Below, one piece after another: positions 9,225 to 17,658 of a stretch of DNA of 64,000 bases. Made by a program: the position numbers and the translations under genes. This DNA comes from an uncultured Pseudoxanthomonas sp. (GTDB taxonomy: Bacteria; Pseudomonadota; Gammaproteobacteria; Xanthomonadales; Xanthomonadaceae). The DNA is taken from positions 58,708 through 122,707 of the forward strand of contig NZ_CAMPJD010000002.1 of NCBI RefSeq assembly GCF_946886695.1, written 5' to 3'. The notes below the pieces were generated by a model, which was not told where the DNA came from, searched no databases, and saw only the letters and a program-made list of their open reading frames with translations. The first letter of the stretch is position 1, and every line of letters starts with the position of its first letter.

Positions 9225-10497
9225 CGCTGCGCAGCACTGACAGGACGTCATGACAGGCTCCCATGGTGTGGTAGTCCGTTTTTCCGGCAGGACTCTTGTC
9301 GTCGTCGTACTTGTGGTTCTCGCGATCCAGGATGCGGAACCACGCGCCATGTTCGTGGTCGATCATGTGCCGCCACGCGTAGTCCCACAGGCGGTCGTAC
9401 CACTGCCAGTAGCGTTCCTCGCCGGTGGCCTTGGCCAAGCGCGCCGCACAGGCCAGCGACTCGGCCTGTACCCAGAAGTACTTGTCGTCGTCGCAGATGA
9501 AATGGCGTCCGTCGGGCAGCGATGGACCTGCGATGTCCTTGCGCAGCGACTCCGGGGCGAAGCCATAGACCAGCCCGCCGGACTCCTGATCCCACGACGC
9601 CTCCATCGAGCGGTCGAACAACTCCGCGGCACGCGGCACCAACCAGTCGGTCGGCGTTCCTGCACGGCGCAGATGATCATCGAGGATCAGCAGCAGCTTG
9701 GACCATTCGGTCTGGTGCCCGGGCTGGAAACCCCACGGACGGAACAGATGCCGGGGATCGTCGCGATGGTAGTCGGTGTCTACCTGCCAGTCCGCGCCAT
9801 AGTGCTCCCAGACCAGGCCCTCGCTCTGCGCAGCCTGGCGCCGGGTCATGTGGTCCGCCAGCTGCTGTGCGCGCTCCAGGTAGCGGCGCTCGTGGCTGGC
9901 CTCGTATGCGGCCAGCATGGCCTCGCACATGTGCATGTTGGCGTTCTGTCCGCGGTAGGGGCTGAACTGCCAGTCGCGCGTGGCTTCGTCACGGTACAGG
10001 CCGTGCTCCGGTTCCCAGTAGCGTGTTTCCAGCAGGTCCCAGTGGGCGTCCATCCACATCCGGCACTCTTCCACCCCTGCGCGCAGCGCGATGGAATACG
10101 CCAGCAGGACGAAGGCGGCACCGTAGCAATGCTGCGTGGTGTCTTCCGGCACGCCGTCCCTCAGTGTCCAGAAGTAGCCGCCGCTCTGCGGATCGAGATG
10201 CCGCTCGCGCAGGAAGGCAAGCCCGTGATGCACGGCCTCCATGTACACATCGCGCAGCGCAGGATCTTCCTCGCCAAACTCGCGTGCCGCGGTGGCGTAG
10301 TTGAAGACGAACCGGGTGCTGCTGACCAGATGGCGATGGGAGGCGTCGTAGACGCGCCCGTCGTCCTTGAAATAATGGAAGAAGCCACCCGCCGGGTCGA
10401 TGCAGCGCGGATGGTAGAACGCCATGGTCCTGCGGATGTGGTCGCGCAGGAAGGCTTCGCTGCGGAAGTCGTCGTGCATGGGAACGGGCTGCGTCAT
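9217..10497 (-). CDS. AGE-family epimerase/isomerase (probable mannose isomerase)
   Basis: Cytoplasmic (alpha/alpha)6-barrel enzyme of the N-acylglucosamine 2-epimerase superfamily, 426 residues and without a signal peptide. Start chosen at the ATG at 10497, which overlaps the stop of the GH2 gene by four bases. The family features are FLRDHIRRTMAFYHPRCIDP near the N-terminus, a central RGQNANMHMCEAMLAAYEA and PWGFQPGHQTEWSKLLL, and C-terminal histidines (WRHMIDHEHGAWFR, GKTDYHTMGACHDV). Members interconvert mannose and fructose, GlcNAc and ManNAc, or epimerise cellobiose or mannobiose. Lying between a beta-mannosidase and an alpha-mannosidase, mannose to fructose isomerisation (or mannobiose 2-epimerisation) is the most likely role; the exact reaction is inference. 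Confidence 0.88.
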   Translation of the reverse strand: MTQPVPMHDDFRSEAFLRDHIRRTMAFYHPRCIDPAGGFFHYFKDDGRVYDASHRHLVSSTRFVFNYATAAREFGEEDPALRDVYMEAVHHGLAFLRERHLDPQSGGYFWTLRDGVPEDTTQHCYGAAFVLLAYSIALRAGVEECRMWMDAHWDLLETRYWEPEHGLYRDEATRDWQFSPYRGQNANMHMCEAMLAAYEASHERRYLERAQQLADHMTRRQAAQSEGLVWEHYGADWQVDTDYHRDDPRHLFRPWGFQPGHQTEWSKLLLILDDHLRRAGTPTDWLVPRAAELFDRSMEASWDQESGGLVYGFAPESLRKDIAGPSLPDGRHFICDDDKYFWVQAESLACAARLAKATGEERYWQWYDRLWDYAWRHMIDHEHGAWFRILDRENHKYDDDKSPAGKTDYHTMGACHDVLSVLRSDV

Positions 10498-13208
10498 GGC
10501 GTCGGAAGGCTCCGGGGAATGGGGGAGTCGGAGGGAAGCGCGTCGGCCAGCGAACGTATCCGCAGGGCGCTGCGCAGGGTATCGGGATCCGCATCGGAGG
10601 CCACTTGCAGCGAGATGCGTTCGCCGGGAAGCAGGATCAGCGCGTTGTCGGACAGGTCGGCGTCGACCTGGCCGAAGTCGACCCATACGGCGCGTGCCAG
10701 CGCCTCGGCCGTGATATCGAGCACGTGATGGTCGCCTTCCTGGCGCAGGTGGGTTTGCAGGCGGGGATCGGGCCACTGCATGTCCTTGGCCGCTGCGGGA
10801 TAGACGACCTCACGCGCGGGGGGTTCGCCGTCGGCGGCCAGATCGAACACCGCGACGGTCGCCGATGGCGCCGCGCCTCCGAACAACTCGGCATCGTCAT
10901 AGATGGCGATGCGCGACGCCGACAGCGGCGCGATCTCGACCCGTCGCGTCTCATCCCGCAACACACGCCCCTGCAGCGTCATGACGCGCAGACGGAGCGT
11001 GCCGGCACGCGACGTGGTCCGGTCGGAGACGATGCTGACGGTGGTTCGTCCTTCCTTGCGCAGGGCGGCCACGGTCACCGGCGCGAAGAACCGGCGCGCA
11101 TGGAACTGCAGCGCCTTCCAGCGCCCGAACCAGTCGATGCCCGACCACGACGCGCCCGGCCACACATCGTTGAGCTGCCAGTACAGCGAACCCATCGTGT
11201 ATGGCCGGCTGGCGCGATGGTGCCGCGCCGCCAACCCGATGCCTTCGGCCTGCATCACCTGGCTGAGGTAGACGAAATCGGTGAAGTCGCGCGGCTCGCC
11301 GAACTCCATGCGCACGTAGTGCAACAGGCGCTCGTTGCCCTTGCCGGCCATGAACTTCTGGTGGGCCTCGATCACCGGTGCATCGACGCGCTGCTCGTCG
11401 CGCGCCGCGAAGTGATCGATCGTGCGCTGCACCGGCCACGCCTGCAGGCCGTACTCGGACATGAAGCGCGGCGTCACGTCCAGGTAGGCCGAGGGCGGAC
11501 GCGCCGGATTGCCCCAGACTTCCCAGTAGTGCATGTCGCCGCTGGCCGGCGTGTTCGCCGCCTCGGCCATGTCGTCGCTGGGCGAACTCGGCCAGTAGGC
11601 GATGCCACCGGCCTCCTCCTCCACCACGCTGCGCAGGTCATGGCCGAACAGCTGCGCGTAGCCTTCCCAGACGCGTTGCGCGAACGCCGGATCGGCTTCC
11701 TTCAACGTCTTGCCGTGGCCCCAGTATTTCCAGGCGATCTCTTCCTCGTTGTTGCCGCACCACAACACGATGCTGGGATGATTGCGCAGCCGCCGCACCT
11801 GGTCGCGCGCCTCGGCCACCACGTTGGCGCGGAACGCGGGGTCATAGGCGGGCTGCATGCCGCCGCCGAACATGAAGTCCTGCCAGACCAGCAGGCCGAG
11901 TTCGTCCGCGATGTCGAAGAACGCATCGCTCTCGTAGTAGCCGCCGCCCCAGTTGCGGATCATGTTCATGTTCGCATCGACCGCCGACTGCAGAACGCGC
12001 CGCAGCTGCGCGGGGGTGACCCGGGGCTGGAACATGTCGAACGGGATCGCGTTGGCACCCTTGGCGAAGATCGCGATGCCATTGACGTTGAAGGCGAACC
12101 CCCTGCCCTGCGCATCCGGGTCGCGGCGCAACGTCACGCTGCGCAGGCCGGTCCGTTCGCCCCGCGCGTCGATGACCTGCGTGCCGTCGAGCAGTTCCAG
12201 ATCGAAGCGGTACAGCGGCTGCGATCCATAACCGACCGGAAACCAGCGCTGCGGCTTTTCGATGCGGATCGCCTGCGAGATGCGATTGACGCCGGCCGCC
12301 AGCGACACGCGCTGCGTCGCCGCGAGCACACGCGCGCCATCCGGCGCGGTCCGCCACAGGCGCGCGAGATAGCGGCCGGCGCGCACGGCGTCGACCGTCG
12401 CCACCGCGGTCACGTCTGCGCGTTCTTCCGTCACATGGTCCTGGCGCAGCTGCAGGTTGTCGATCCGCGCGCGATCCCAGCTTTGCAGGCGCACCGGCTT
12501 CGAGATGCCCGCGGTGACATAGCGCGGACCCCAGTCCCAGCCGTAGTGATAGCCCGGCTTGCGCACGAAGTTCGCGGTCATCGCGTCCTTTGGCTCGTCG
12601 CCGTAGGGCGAGGGATAGTTGCCGGCGATCCGGTGCGGCATCGCCTGCACCTGGGGCAGCAGCTTCGCGATCGGCGAGCGCAGGATCACGCGCAGTTCGT
12701 TCCTGCCCACGCGCAGCCGTTCCTGGACGGGCACCCGCCATGTCCGGAACGCGTTGTCGGCGTCCAGCACCTTCTCGCCGTTGAGGAAGACCTCGGCGAA
12801 GGTATCCAGCCCTTCGAACACCAGGTCGCTGCGCGTGGCATCTCGCGTGTCGCGGGATACGTCGAAGTTCGTCCGGTATTCCCAGTCGGCAAGGCCGATC
12901 CATTGCAGGCCTGCCTCAGGCGCACCCTTGTAGGGATCCACGATCAGGCCGTTGTCGAACAGGTCCGTGTGCACGGTGCCGGGCATCGTGGCGCGATGCC
13001 ATTGCCGTGCCCCGGCGGGACCGGCGTCGGGCGTGGCCGCACCATCGTGCAATTGCCGGAATTCCCAGCCGGCATCCAGCGTGCGTTCGCTCACTGCCTG
13101 CGCCATCGCCGGGACCGACGCAACGATCAGCGCAAGAGCGCAGAGGACATGTACCTGCCATCCGCGACACCGGATGCGACCCGCCTGGTGCTTGATGAAT
13201 CGCGGCAT
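10494..13208 (-). CDS. GH2 beta-mannosidase, exported
   Basis: Glycoside hydrolase family 2 enzyme of 904 residues that removes beta-linked mannose, for example the core Man-beta-1,4-GlcNAc of N-glycans. The ATG at 13208 has GGGGAG five bases upstream and opens a signal peptide (MPRFIKHQAGRIRCRGWQVH, then a hydrophobic core ending AMAQ). The sugar-binding domain (WIGLADWEYRTNFDV) comes first. The TIM-barrel signature MIRNWGGGYYESDAFFD is followed by NHPSIVLWCGNNEEE with the acid/base Glu near residue 487, and by PRFMSEYGLQAWP with the nucleophile Glu near residue 584. A C-terminal beta-domain ends the protein. It is the first gene of the operon with AGE and GH92 and is divergent from the GH92 at 13551. 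Confidence 0.93.
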   Translation of the reverse strand: MPRFIKHQAGRIRCRGWQVHVLCALALIVASVPAMAQAVSERTLDAGWEFRQLHDGAATPDAGPAGARQWHRATMPGTVHTDLFDNGLIVDPYKGAPEAGLQWIGLADWEYRTNFDVSRDTRDATRSDLVFEGLDTFAEVFLNGEKVLDADNAFRTWRVPVQERLRVGRNELRVILRSPIAKLLPQVQAMPHRIAGNYPSPYGDEPKDAMTANFVRKPGYHYGWDWGPRYVTAGISKPVRLQSWDRARIDNLQLRQDHVTEERADVTAVATVDAVRAGRYLARLWRTAPDGARVLAATQRVSLAAGVNRISQAIRIEKPQRWFPVGYGSQPLYRFDLELLDGTQVIDARGERTGLRSVTLRRDPDAQGRGFAFNVNGIAIFAKGANAIPFDMFQPRVTPAQLRRVLQSAVDANMNMIRNWGGGYYESDAFFDIADELGLLVWQDFMFGGGMQPAYDPAFRANVVAEARDQVRRLRNHPSIVLWCGNNEEEIAWKYWGHGKTLKEADPAFAQRVWEGYAQLFGHDLRSVVEEEAGGIAYWPSSPSDDMAEAANTPASGDMHYWEVWGNPARPPSAYLDVTPRFMSEYGLQAWPVQRTIDHFAARDEQRVDAPVIEAHQKFMAGKGNERLLHYVRMEFGEPRDFTDFVYLSQVMQAEGIGLAARHHRASRPYTMGSLYWQLNDVWPGASWSGIDWFGRWKALQFHARRFFAPVTVAALRKEGRTTVSIVSDRTTSRAGTLRLRVMTLQGRVLRDETRRVEIAPLSASRIAIYDDAELFGGAAPSATVAVFDLAADGEPPAREVVYPAAAKDMQWPDPRLQTHLRQEGDHHVLDITAEALARAVWVDFGQVDADLSDNALILLPGERISLQVASDADPDTLRSALRIRSLADALPSDSPIPRSLPTP

Positions 13209-13365
13209 GTGGACTCCCCGGTTGATGGTCGATGTGTGCATGGTTCGACACCTGCGCGGCCACCCGCGCATGCGGGTGCTTTCCCTTGAACGGCGATCCG
13301 GTAGTCCGACGGTAGAGCACGGCGCACCTTCCGCCCCGATGGCACCCCTTGCGAATATGCCGGAC

Positions 13366-13394
13366 TTGGATCGATCCAATTGCGTGGCTAAGAT
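13366..13394 (+). promoter_or_regulatory. operator overlapping a -35/-10 pair
   Basis: TTGGATCGATCCAA (13366-13379) is a perfect 14-base palindrome. On the plus strand TTGGAT can serve as -35, followed by a 17-base spacer and TAAGAT (13389-13394) as -10, directed at the GH92 gene at 13551. A regulator bound here would cover the -35 box and spacer, so repression by steric block is expected. The palindrome may also serve the divergent GH2 operon. Confidence 0.6.
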
Positions 13395-13526
13395 GTAGCA
13401 TGCCGGGCGCGGCGACGCATGCTGCTGCGCAACAGGAAGCGATCGGCGCCCCGGCTCAGCACACGCCGCACTCCGACCGGACACTCGAATGACCGGTCTC
13501 GCGGGCGTGTGCTAGCGTCCCCCGGA

Positions 13527-13540
13527 TTCGACCGATCCAA
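13527..13540 (+). promoter_or_regulatory. imperfect operator just upstream of GH92 start
   Basis: TTCGACCGATCCAA matches the TTGGATCGATCCAA element at 12 of 14 positions and ends ten bases before the GH92 start codon, next to the ribosome-binding site. Together with 13366 it gives two sites 161 bases apart, which would suit a looping repressor. Confidence 0.5.
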
Positions 13541-13550
13541 AAGGTGCAGG

Positions 13551-15905
13551 ATGAACACGCGTTACGCGACGAAGGTCATGATGCTGGCGGGTCTGGCGGC
13601 GGGTGCGATGACGTTGGCCGGCAGCGCATGGGCGGCATCGGCAGACGTCGGCGAGGCCGCGTACAAGGCGGTGGATCCCTTCATCGGGACGGGGGGCGAA
13701 GGCCATACCTACCCCGGCGCCACCGTCCCCTACGGCATGGTGCAGCTGTCGCCCGACACCCGCATCCAGCCACGCAAGGATGGTTACGGCTGGGCCGCCG
13801 GCTACCGGTACGACGACACCACCATCGTCGGCTTCTCGCACACGCACTTTTCCGGCACCGGTCATTCCGATCTGGGCGACCTGCTGCTGATGCCCACCAC
13901 CGGCGAGCTGAAACTGGAACGCGGCGACCCCGACAAGCCCGGCAGTGGCTATACCTCGCGCTTCCGCCACGCCACCGAGACCGCCCAGCCCGGCTACTAC
14001 GCCGTCACCCTGGACGACCACGACGTGCGCGCCGAACTCACCGCCAGCCCGCGCGTGGGCATGCACCGCTACCACTTCCCCGCCGGCAAGCCCGGGCATG
14101 TGGTGCTGGACCTGCGCACCAGCATGTACGACTACCCCGGCAAGGTGTCGTGGTCGCGCGTGCGCGTGCGCGCCGACGGCACGGTCACCGGCTTCCGCGA
14201 AACGCGCGGCTGGGCGCCGGGCCGCCAGCTGTATTTCGCGCTGCGCTTCTCGCAGCCGGTGACCGGTCACGCGCTGCACAACACCGAGCAGGACATCCCC
14301 TACAAGGGGTTCCCGCCGCCCGGCGAAAAGGATCCGCGCCAGCGCGCACAGATCGAAGGCCGGCAACTGGTCGCGGCGTTCGACCTGGCCCCGGGCGTCG
14401 GCAAACCCGTGCTGGTGAAAGTGGCCATCTCGCCGGTCAGTGAAGACAACGCCATCGCCAATCTCGACGCAGAAGCGCCCGGCTGGGATTTCGACGGCAT
14501 GCGCGCGGCCGCCAGACAGCAATGGAGTGAAGCGCTGGGTGCCGTGGATGCCCAGGGCGACCCGGCGCAGCGCACCCGCTTCTACACCGCCCTCTACCAC
14601 ACGTTGCTCGGCCCCACGCTGTTCATGGACAGCGATGGGCGTTACCGCGGCCCGGACAACGCCGTGCACCAGGCGGAAGGCTGGACGAACTACTCGACCT
14701 TCTCGCTGTGGGACACCTATCGCGCCCTGCATCCGCTGGCCACGCTGCTGCAACCGCCGCAGCGCACGAACGACTTCGTCAATTCGCTGCTGGCCGCGCG
14801 CCGTGAGAGCCCGTACGGCGTGCTGCCGGTGTGGTCGTTCCACGGGCAGGAAACGTGGTGCATGATCGGTTACCACGCGGTGCCGGTGATCGCCGATGCG
14901 TACATGAAGGGCATCCGCGGCTACGACATCGAGGAAGCGCTGCAGGCGATGGTGGCCAGCGCCAGCTACGGGCCGTACGACGGCATCGCGCAGTACCGCG
15001 AGCTGGGCTATGTGCCCATCGACGAGGAAGGCGAAGCGGCCAGCAAGACGCTTGAGTACGCCTTCGACGACTGGACCGTGGCGCAGATGGCGCGTGCGAT
15101 GGGCAAAGCCGATGTCGCCGCGACCTTCGAGAAGCGCGCGGCCAACTGGAAGCATGCGTTCGACCCCGATACCGGCTTCATGCGTGCACGCAAGCGCGAC
15201 GGCAGCTTCCGCACGCCCTTCGATCCCAGCGCCAGTGGCTATGGCACCGACTACACCGAAGGCAATGCATGGCAGTACTCGTGGTACGTGCCGCAGGACG
15301 TCGCCGGCCTGGCCGCGGCGCATGGTGGCGATGAGGCCCTGCTGGCGCGCCTGGATGCGGTGTTCGATGCGAAGGTGGATGCGTCGGTGTTCGCGCACAT
15401 GGAAGACATCACCGGCCTGATCGGCTGGTACGCGCACGGCAACGAACCCAGCCATCACGTGGCCTACCTGTATGCCTACGCGGGCCAGCCATGGCGCACG
15501 CAGGCGCGGTTGCAGCAGATCATGTCCAGCCAGTACGCGGCACGCCCGGACGGCCTGGCCGGCAACGACGACCTGGGGCAGATGTCGGCGTGGTACGTGT
15601 TCACGGCACTGGGGTTCTATCCGGTCACGCCGGGCAGCAACCAGTACATCATCGGCCGCCCGTTCCTTCCGCGCGCAACGCTGCACCTGCCCAACGGCAA
15701 GCGCTTCACCATCGTCGCCGACGGCCTGGACGCTGCCCACGCCTACGTGGGCGGCGCCACCCTCAATGGCAAGCCGCTGACGCGCGCGTACCTGACCCAC
15801 GACGAGATCCTCGCCGGCGGCGAACTGCGCTTCGTGATGCAGGCGCAACCGGATACCACCTGGGCCACCGATCCCGCCCAGCGGCCGTACTCGATGTCCC
15901 GCTAG
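13551..15905 (+). CDS. GH92 alpha-1,2-mannosidase-like enzyme, exported
   Basis: Third GH92 enzyme, 784 residues. The ATG at 13551 is preceded by AAGGTGCAGG and begins a signal peptide (MNTRYATKVMMLAGLAAGAM... AWAA). The family signature is complete: VDPFIGTGGEGHTYPGATVP at the N-terminus, GFSHTHFSGTGHSDLGD, GHNEPSHH-like GNEPSHHVAYLYAYAGQPW, and GNDDLGQMSAWYVFTALGFYP with the acidic residues of the calcium/catalytic site. The Gln form of the last motif is the commonest version of the family. It is a single-gene unit with its own promoter and two operators and ends two bases from the convergent cutC gene. The preference for alpha-1,2 links is a guess from common annotation. Confidence 0.94.
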   Translation: MNTRYATKVMMLAGLAAGAMTLAGSAWAASADVGEAAYKAVDPFIGTGGEGHTYPGATVPYGMVQLSPDTRIQPRKDGYGWAAGYRYDDTTIVGFSHTHFSGTGHSDLGDLLLMPTTGELKLERGDPDKPGSGYTSRFRHATETAQPGYYAVTLDDHDVRAELTASPRVGMHRYHFPAGKPGHVVLDLRTSMYDYPGKVSWSRVRVRADGTVTGFRETRGWAPGRQLYFALRFSQPVTGHALHNTEQDIPYKGFPPPGEKDPRQRAQIEGRQLVAAFDLAPGVGKPVLVKVAISPVSEDNAIANLDAEAPGWDFDGMRAAARQQWSEALGAVDAQGDPAQRTRFYTALYHTLLGPTLFMDSDGRYRGPDNAVHQAEGWTNYSTFSLWDTYRALHPLATLLQPPQRTNDFVNSLLAARRESPYGVLPVWSFHGQETWCMIGYHAVPVIADAYMKGIRGYDIEEALQAMVASASYGPYDGIAQYRELGYVPIDEEGEAASKTLEYAFDDWTVAQMARAMGKADVAATFEKRAANWKHAFDPDTGFMRARKRDGSFRTPFDPSASGYGTDYTEGNAWQYSWYVPQDVAGLAAAHGGDEALLARLDAVFDAKVDASVFAHMEDITGLIGWYAHGNEPSHHVAYLYAYAGQPWRTQARLQQIMSSQYAARPDGLAGNDDLGQMSAWYVFTALGFYPVTPGSNQYIIGRPFLPRATLHLPNGKRFTIVADGLDAAHAYVGGATLNGKPLTRAYLTHDEILAGGELRFVMQAQPDTTWATDPAQRPYSMSR

Positions 15906-15907
15906 GG

Positions 15908-16651
15908 TCAGCCCATCGCATCCAGCGCTGTGCGAAGCGCGCGGACACGCGCCGGATCGGTCTCGGACCAGTCCGGCGCGAGCCCCTGCAACGCTGGACG
16001 GCGGAAGCCCATCGAGGAAAGGCGCGGTGCCTTGGCCGACGCGTGCCACTCGCGTGCGCCGGTCAGCGTCGCCAGTGCGGCGACATTGCCGGCGTCGATG
16101 CCGGCGCCCGGCATCACCGTCACGCGGCCCGCGGCCTGCGCTACCAGCGCGGCGATGCGATCAGCGCCCTCCACCGCCGTGGCCTGACCGCCTGACGTCA
16201 GCACGCGTTGGCAACCCAATGCGATCACCTGTTCCAGCGCCTGCGCCTGGTCACGCGCCGCGTCGAAGGCGCGGTGGAACGTCACCTGCAACGGACCCGC
16301 CGCCGCGACGAGTCGTTCGCACAACGACAGGTCAATGCCACCATCGGTCTGCAGCGCGCCGATCACCACGCCATCGCAGCCCAGCCGTACGCACATCTCG
16401 ATGTCGCGCAGCATCACCTCGGTTTCGCGCGCGTCGTAGAGAAAATCGCCCGCGCGTGGCCGCACCAGCACGAACAACGGGATCCGCAAGCGTTCGCGTG
16501 CCAGCGCCAGCGTGCCGTAGGACGGCGTGGTGCCTCCGGAAGCCAGGCCTTCGCACAGTTCCACCCGGTCGGCGCCGGCCGCCTGCGCCGCCAGTGCAGA
16601 GCCCAGCGAGCCGGCCGCGATCTCGAGCAACCGTGGCGTGCGTGCGCTCAT
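15908..16651 (-). CDS. cutC: CutC-family TIM-barrel protein
   Basis: CutC family protein of 247 residues. Start at the ATG at 16651, which overlaps the preceding stop by four bases (ATGA). Conserved elements are LEIAAGSLGSALAAQAAGADRVELCEGLASGGTTPS at the N-terminus, VLVRPRAGDFLYD, DGVVIGALQTDGGID, VTFHRAFD and VLTSGGQATAVEG. CutC was named for copper tolerance in E. coli, but the biochemical activity of bacterial CutC is not settled. Here it is the third gene of a glk-asparaginase-cutC unit in a glycan locus, which fits a metabolic role rather than copper export. Cytoplasmic, no signal peptide. Confidence 0.9.
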   Translation of the reverse strand: MSARTPRLLEIAAGSLGSALAAQAAGADRVELCEGLASGGTTPSYGTLALARERLRIPLFVLVRPRAGDFLYDARETEVMLRDIEMCVRLGCDGVVIGALQTDGGIDLSLCERLVAAAGPLQVTFHRAFDAARDQAQALEQVIALGCQRVLTSGGQATAVEGADRIAALVAQAAGRVTVMPGAGIDAGNVAALATLTGAREWHASAKAPRLSSMGFRRPALQGLAPDWSETDPARVRALRTALDAMG

Positions 16652-17658
16652 GCGCCTTCGCCGTACACGGCGCCGGAGGCCAGCAATGCGTCCTGCCGTT
16701 GCGTATCGCAGACCGCGTAGACGAAGCCCGGGTGCAGCGCGAACGCGCCGGCTTCGCCGTGCTTGTTCAACGCCAGGAAACAGACCTGCAACGACTTGCT
16801 GGCTTCCGGCCGCTTGCGCACCACCCGCGCGATGGCCTCGCGGCACGCCTCCATGGGCGAACGGCCCTGACGCATCAGCTCCACCACCAGGAAGCTGGCC
16901 GCGTTGCGGATCATCTCCTCGCCCACGCCCGAGGCGGTGGCGGCGCCGACCTCATTGTCCACATAGAGACCCGCGCCGATGATGGGGCTGTCGCCCACGC
17001 GACCGTGCAGCTTCCACGCCATGCCGCTGGTGGTGCAGGCGCCCGCCAGCCGTCCATGGCGGTCGATCGCCAGCATGCCGAGCGTGTCGTGGTTGTCGTG
17101 GTCGCCCGGCCGCTGCCGGCGTTCGGCATTGATTTCGGGTTTGTACTCGGCGCGCGCGCGCCATTCGCGCCACGCCTGTTCGGCCTGCGGTGTCAGCAGG
17201 CGTTGCTTGGTGAAACCCTGTTCCACCGCGAACTGCTGCGCGCCATCGCCGACCAGCATCACGTGCGGCGTCTTCTCCATCACCTGCCGTGCGACGCTGA
17301 CCGGGTGGTCGATGTCCTCCAGCGCCGCCACCGCGCCACAGCGACCATCGCCATCCATGATGCTGGCGTCGAGGGTGAGAATGCCGTCGCGATCAGGATT
17401 GCCGCAGCGCCCGACGGTGGGATTGCACAGATCCGTCTCGGCCCAGCGCGCGCCCTGTTCCACCGCGTCCAGCGCGCCGCCGCCGGCCGCAAGGACCTTC
17501 CACGCCGGCTGATTGGCCTGTACACCGAAATCCCATGTGGACACCACGCGCGCGCCCGCAGGTAAGCTGCCCGATGGCTGGCCCGCCGACCGGCCGGACA
17601 AGGCCAATGCACCGGCCGATAACGCCGCCTGGCCCAGGAATTTTCTTCTGCCGTTCAT
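16648..17658 (-). CDS. N4-(beta-N-acetylglucosaminyl)-L-asparaginase
   Basis: Glycosylasparaginase (aspartylglucosaminidase) of 336 residues, an N-terminal nucleophile hydrolase that splits the GlcNAc-Asn bond of N-glycoproteins after protein digestion. The autocleavage site is visible as HDT192LGML: cleavage before Thr192 frees the catalytic Thr. The beta-subunit continues with GRVGDSPIIGAGLYVDNEVG and ATGxGE-like TASGVGEEMIRN. The N-terminus MNGRRKFLGQAALSAGALAL is a twin-arginine-like signal (RRKFLG), so export is likely through Tat. The ATG at 17658 has GAGGAG upstream and overlaps the glk stop by four bases. It provides the last step needed to release Asn from GlcNAc-Asn and strongly supports N-glycan degradation as the theme of the locus. 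Confidence 0.93.
   Translation of the reverse strand: MNGRRKFLGQAALSAGALALSGRSAGQPSGSLPAGARVVSTWDFGVQANQPAWKVLAAGGGALDAVEQGARWAETDLCNPTVGRCGNPDRDGILTLDASIMDGDGRCGAVAALEDIDHPVSVARQVMEKTPHVMLVGDGAQQFAVEQGFTKQRLLTPQAEQAWREWRARAEYKPEINAERRQRPGDHDNHDTLGMLAIDRHGRLAGACTTSGMAWKLHGRVGDSPIIGAGLYVDNEVGAATASGVGEEMIRNAASFLVVELMRQGRSPMEACREAIARVVRKRPEASKSLQVCFLALNKHGEAGAFALHPGFVYAVCDTQRQDALLASGAVYGEGA

Larger units (their letters stand above)
13209..13550. other. divergent control region GH2 / GH92
   Basis: The 342 bases between the two divergent start codons contain no credible gene; long reading frames entering from both sides lack coding character. They hold two operator-like palindromes (13366 and 13527), a plausible plus-strand promoter overlapping the first, and a 10-base inverted repeat AGCACACGCC / GGCGTGTGCT at 13458-13467 and 13504-13513 just upstream of the second operator. 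Confidence 0.6.
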
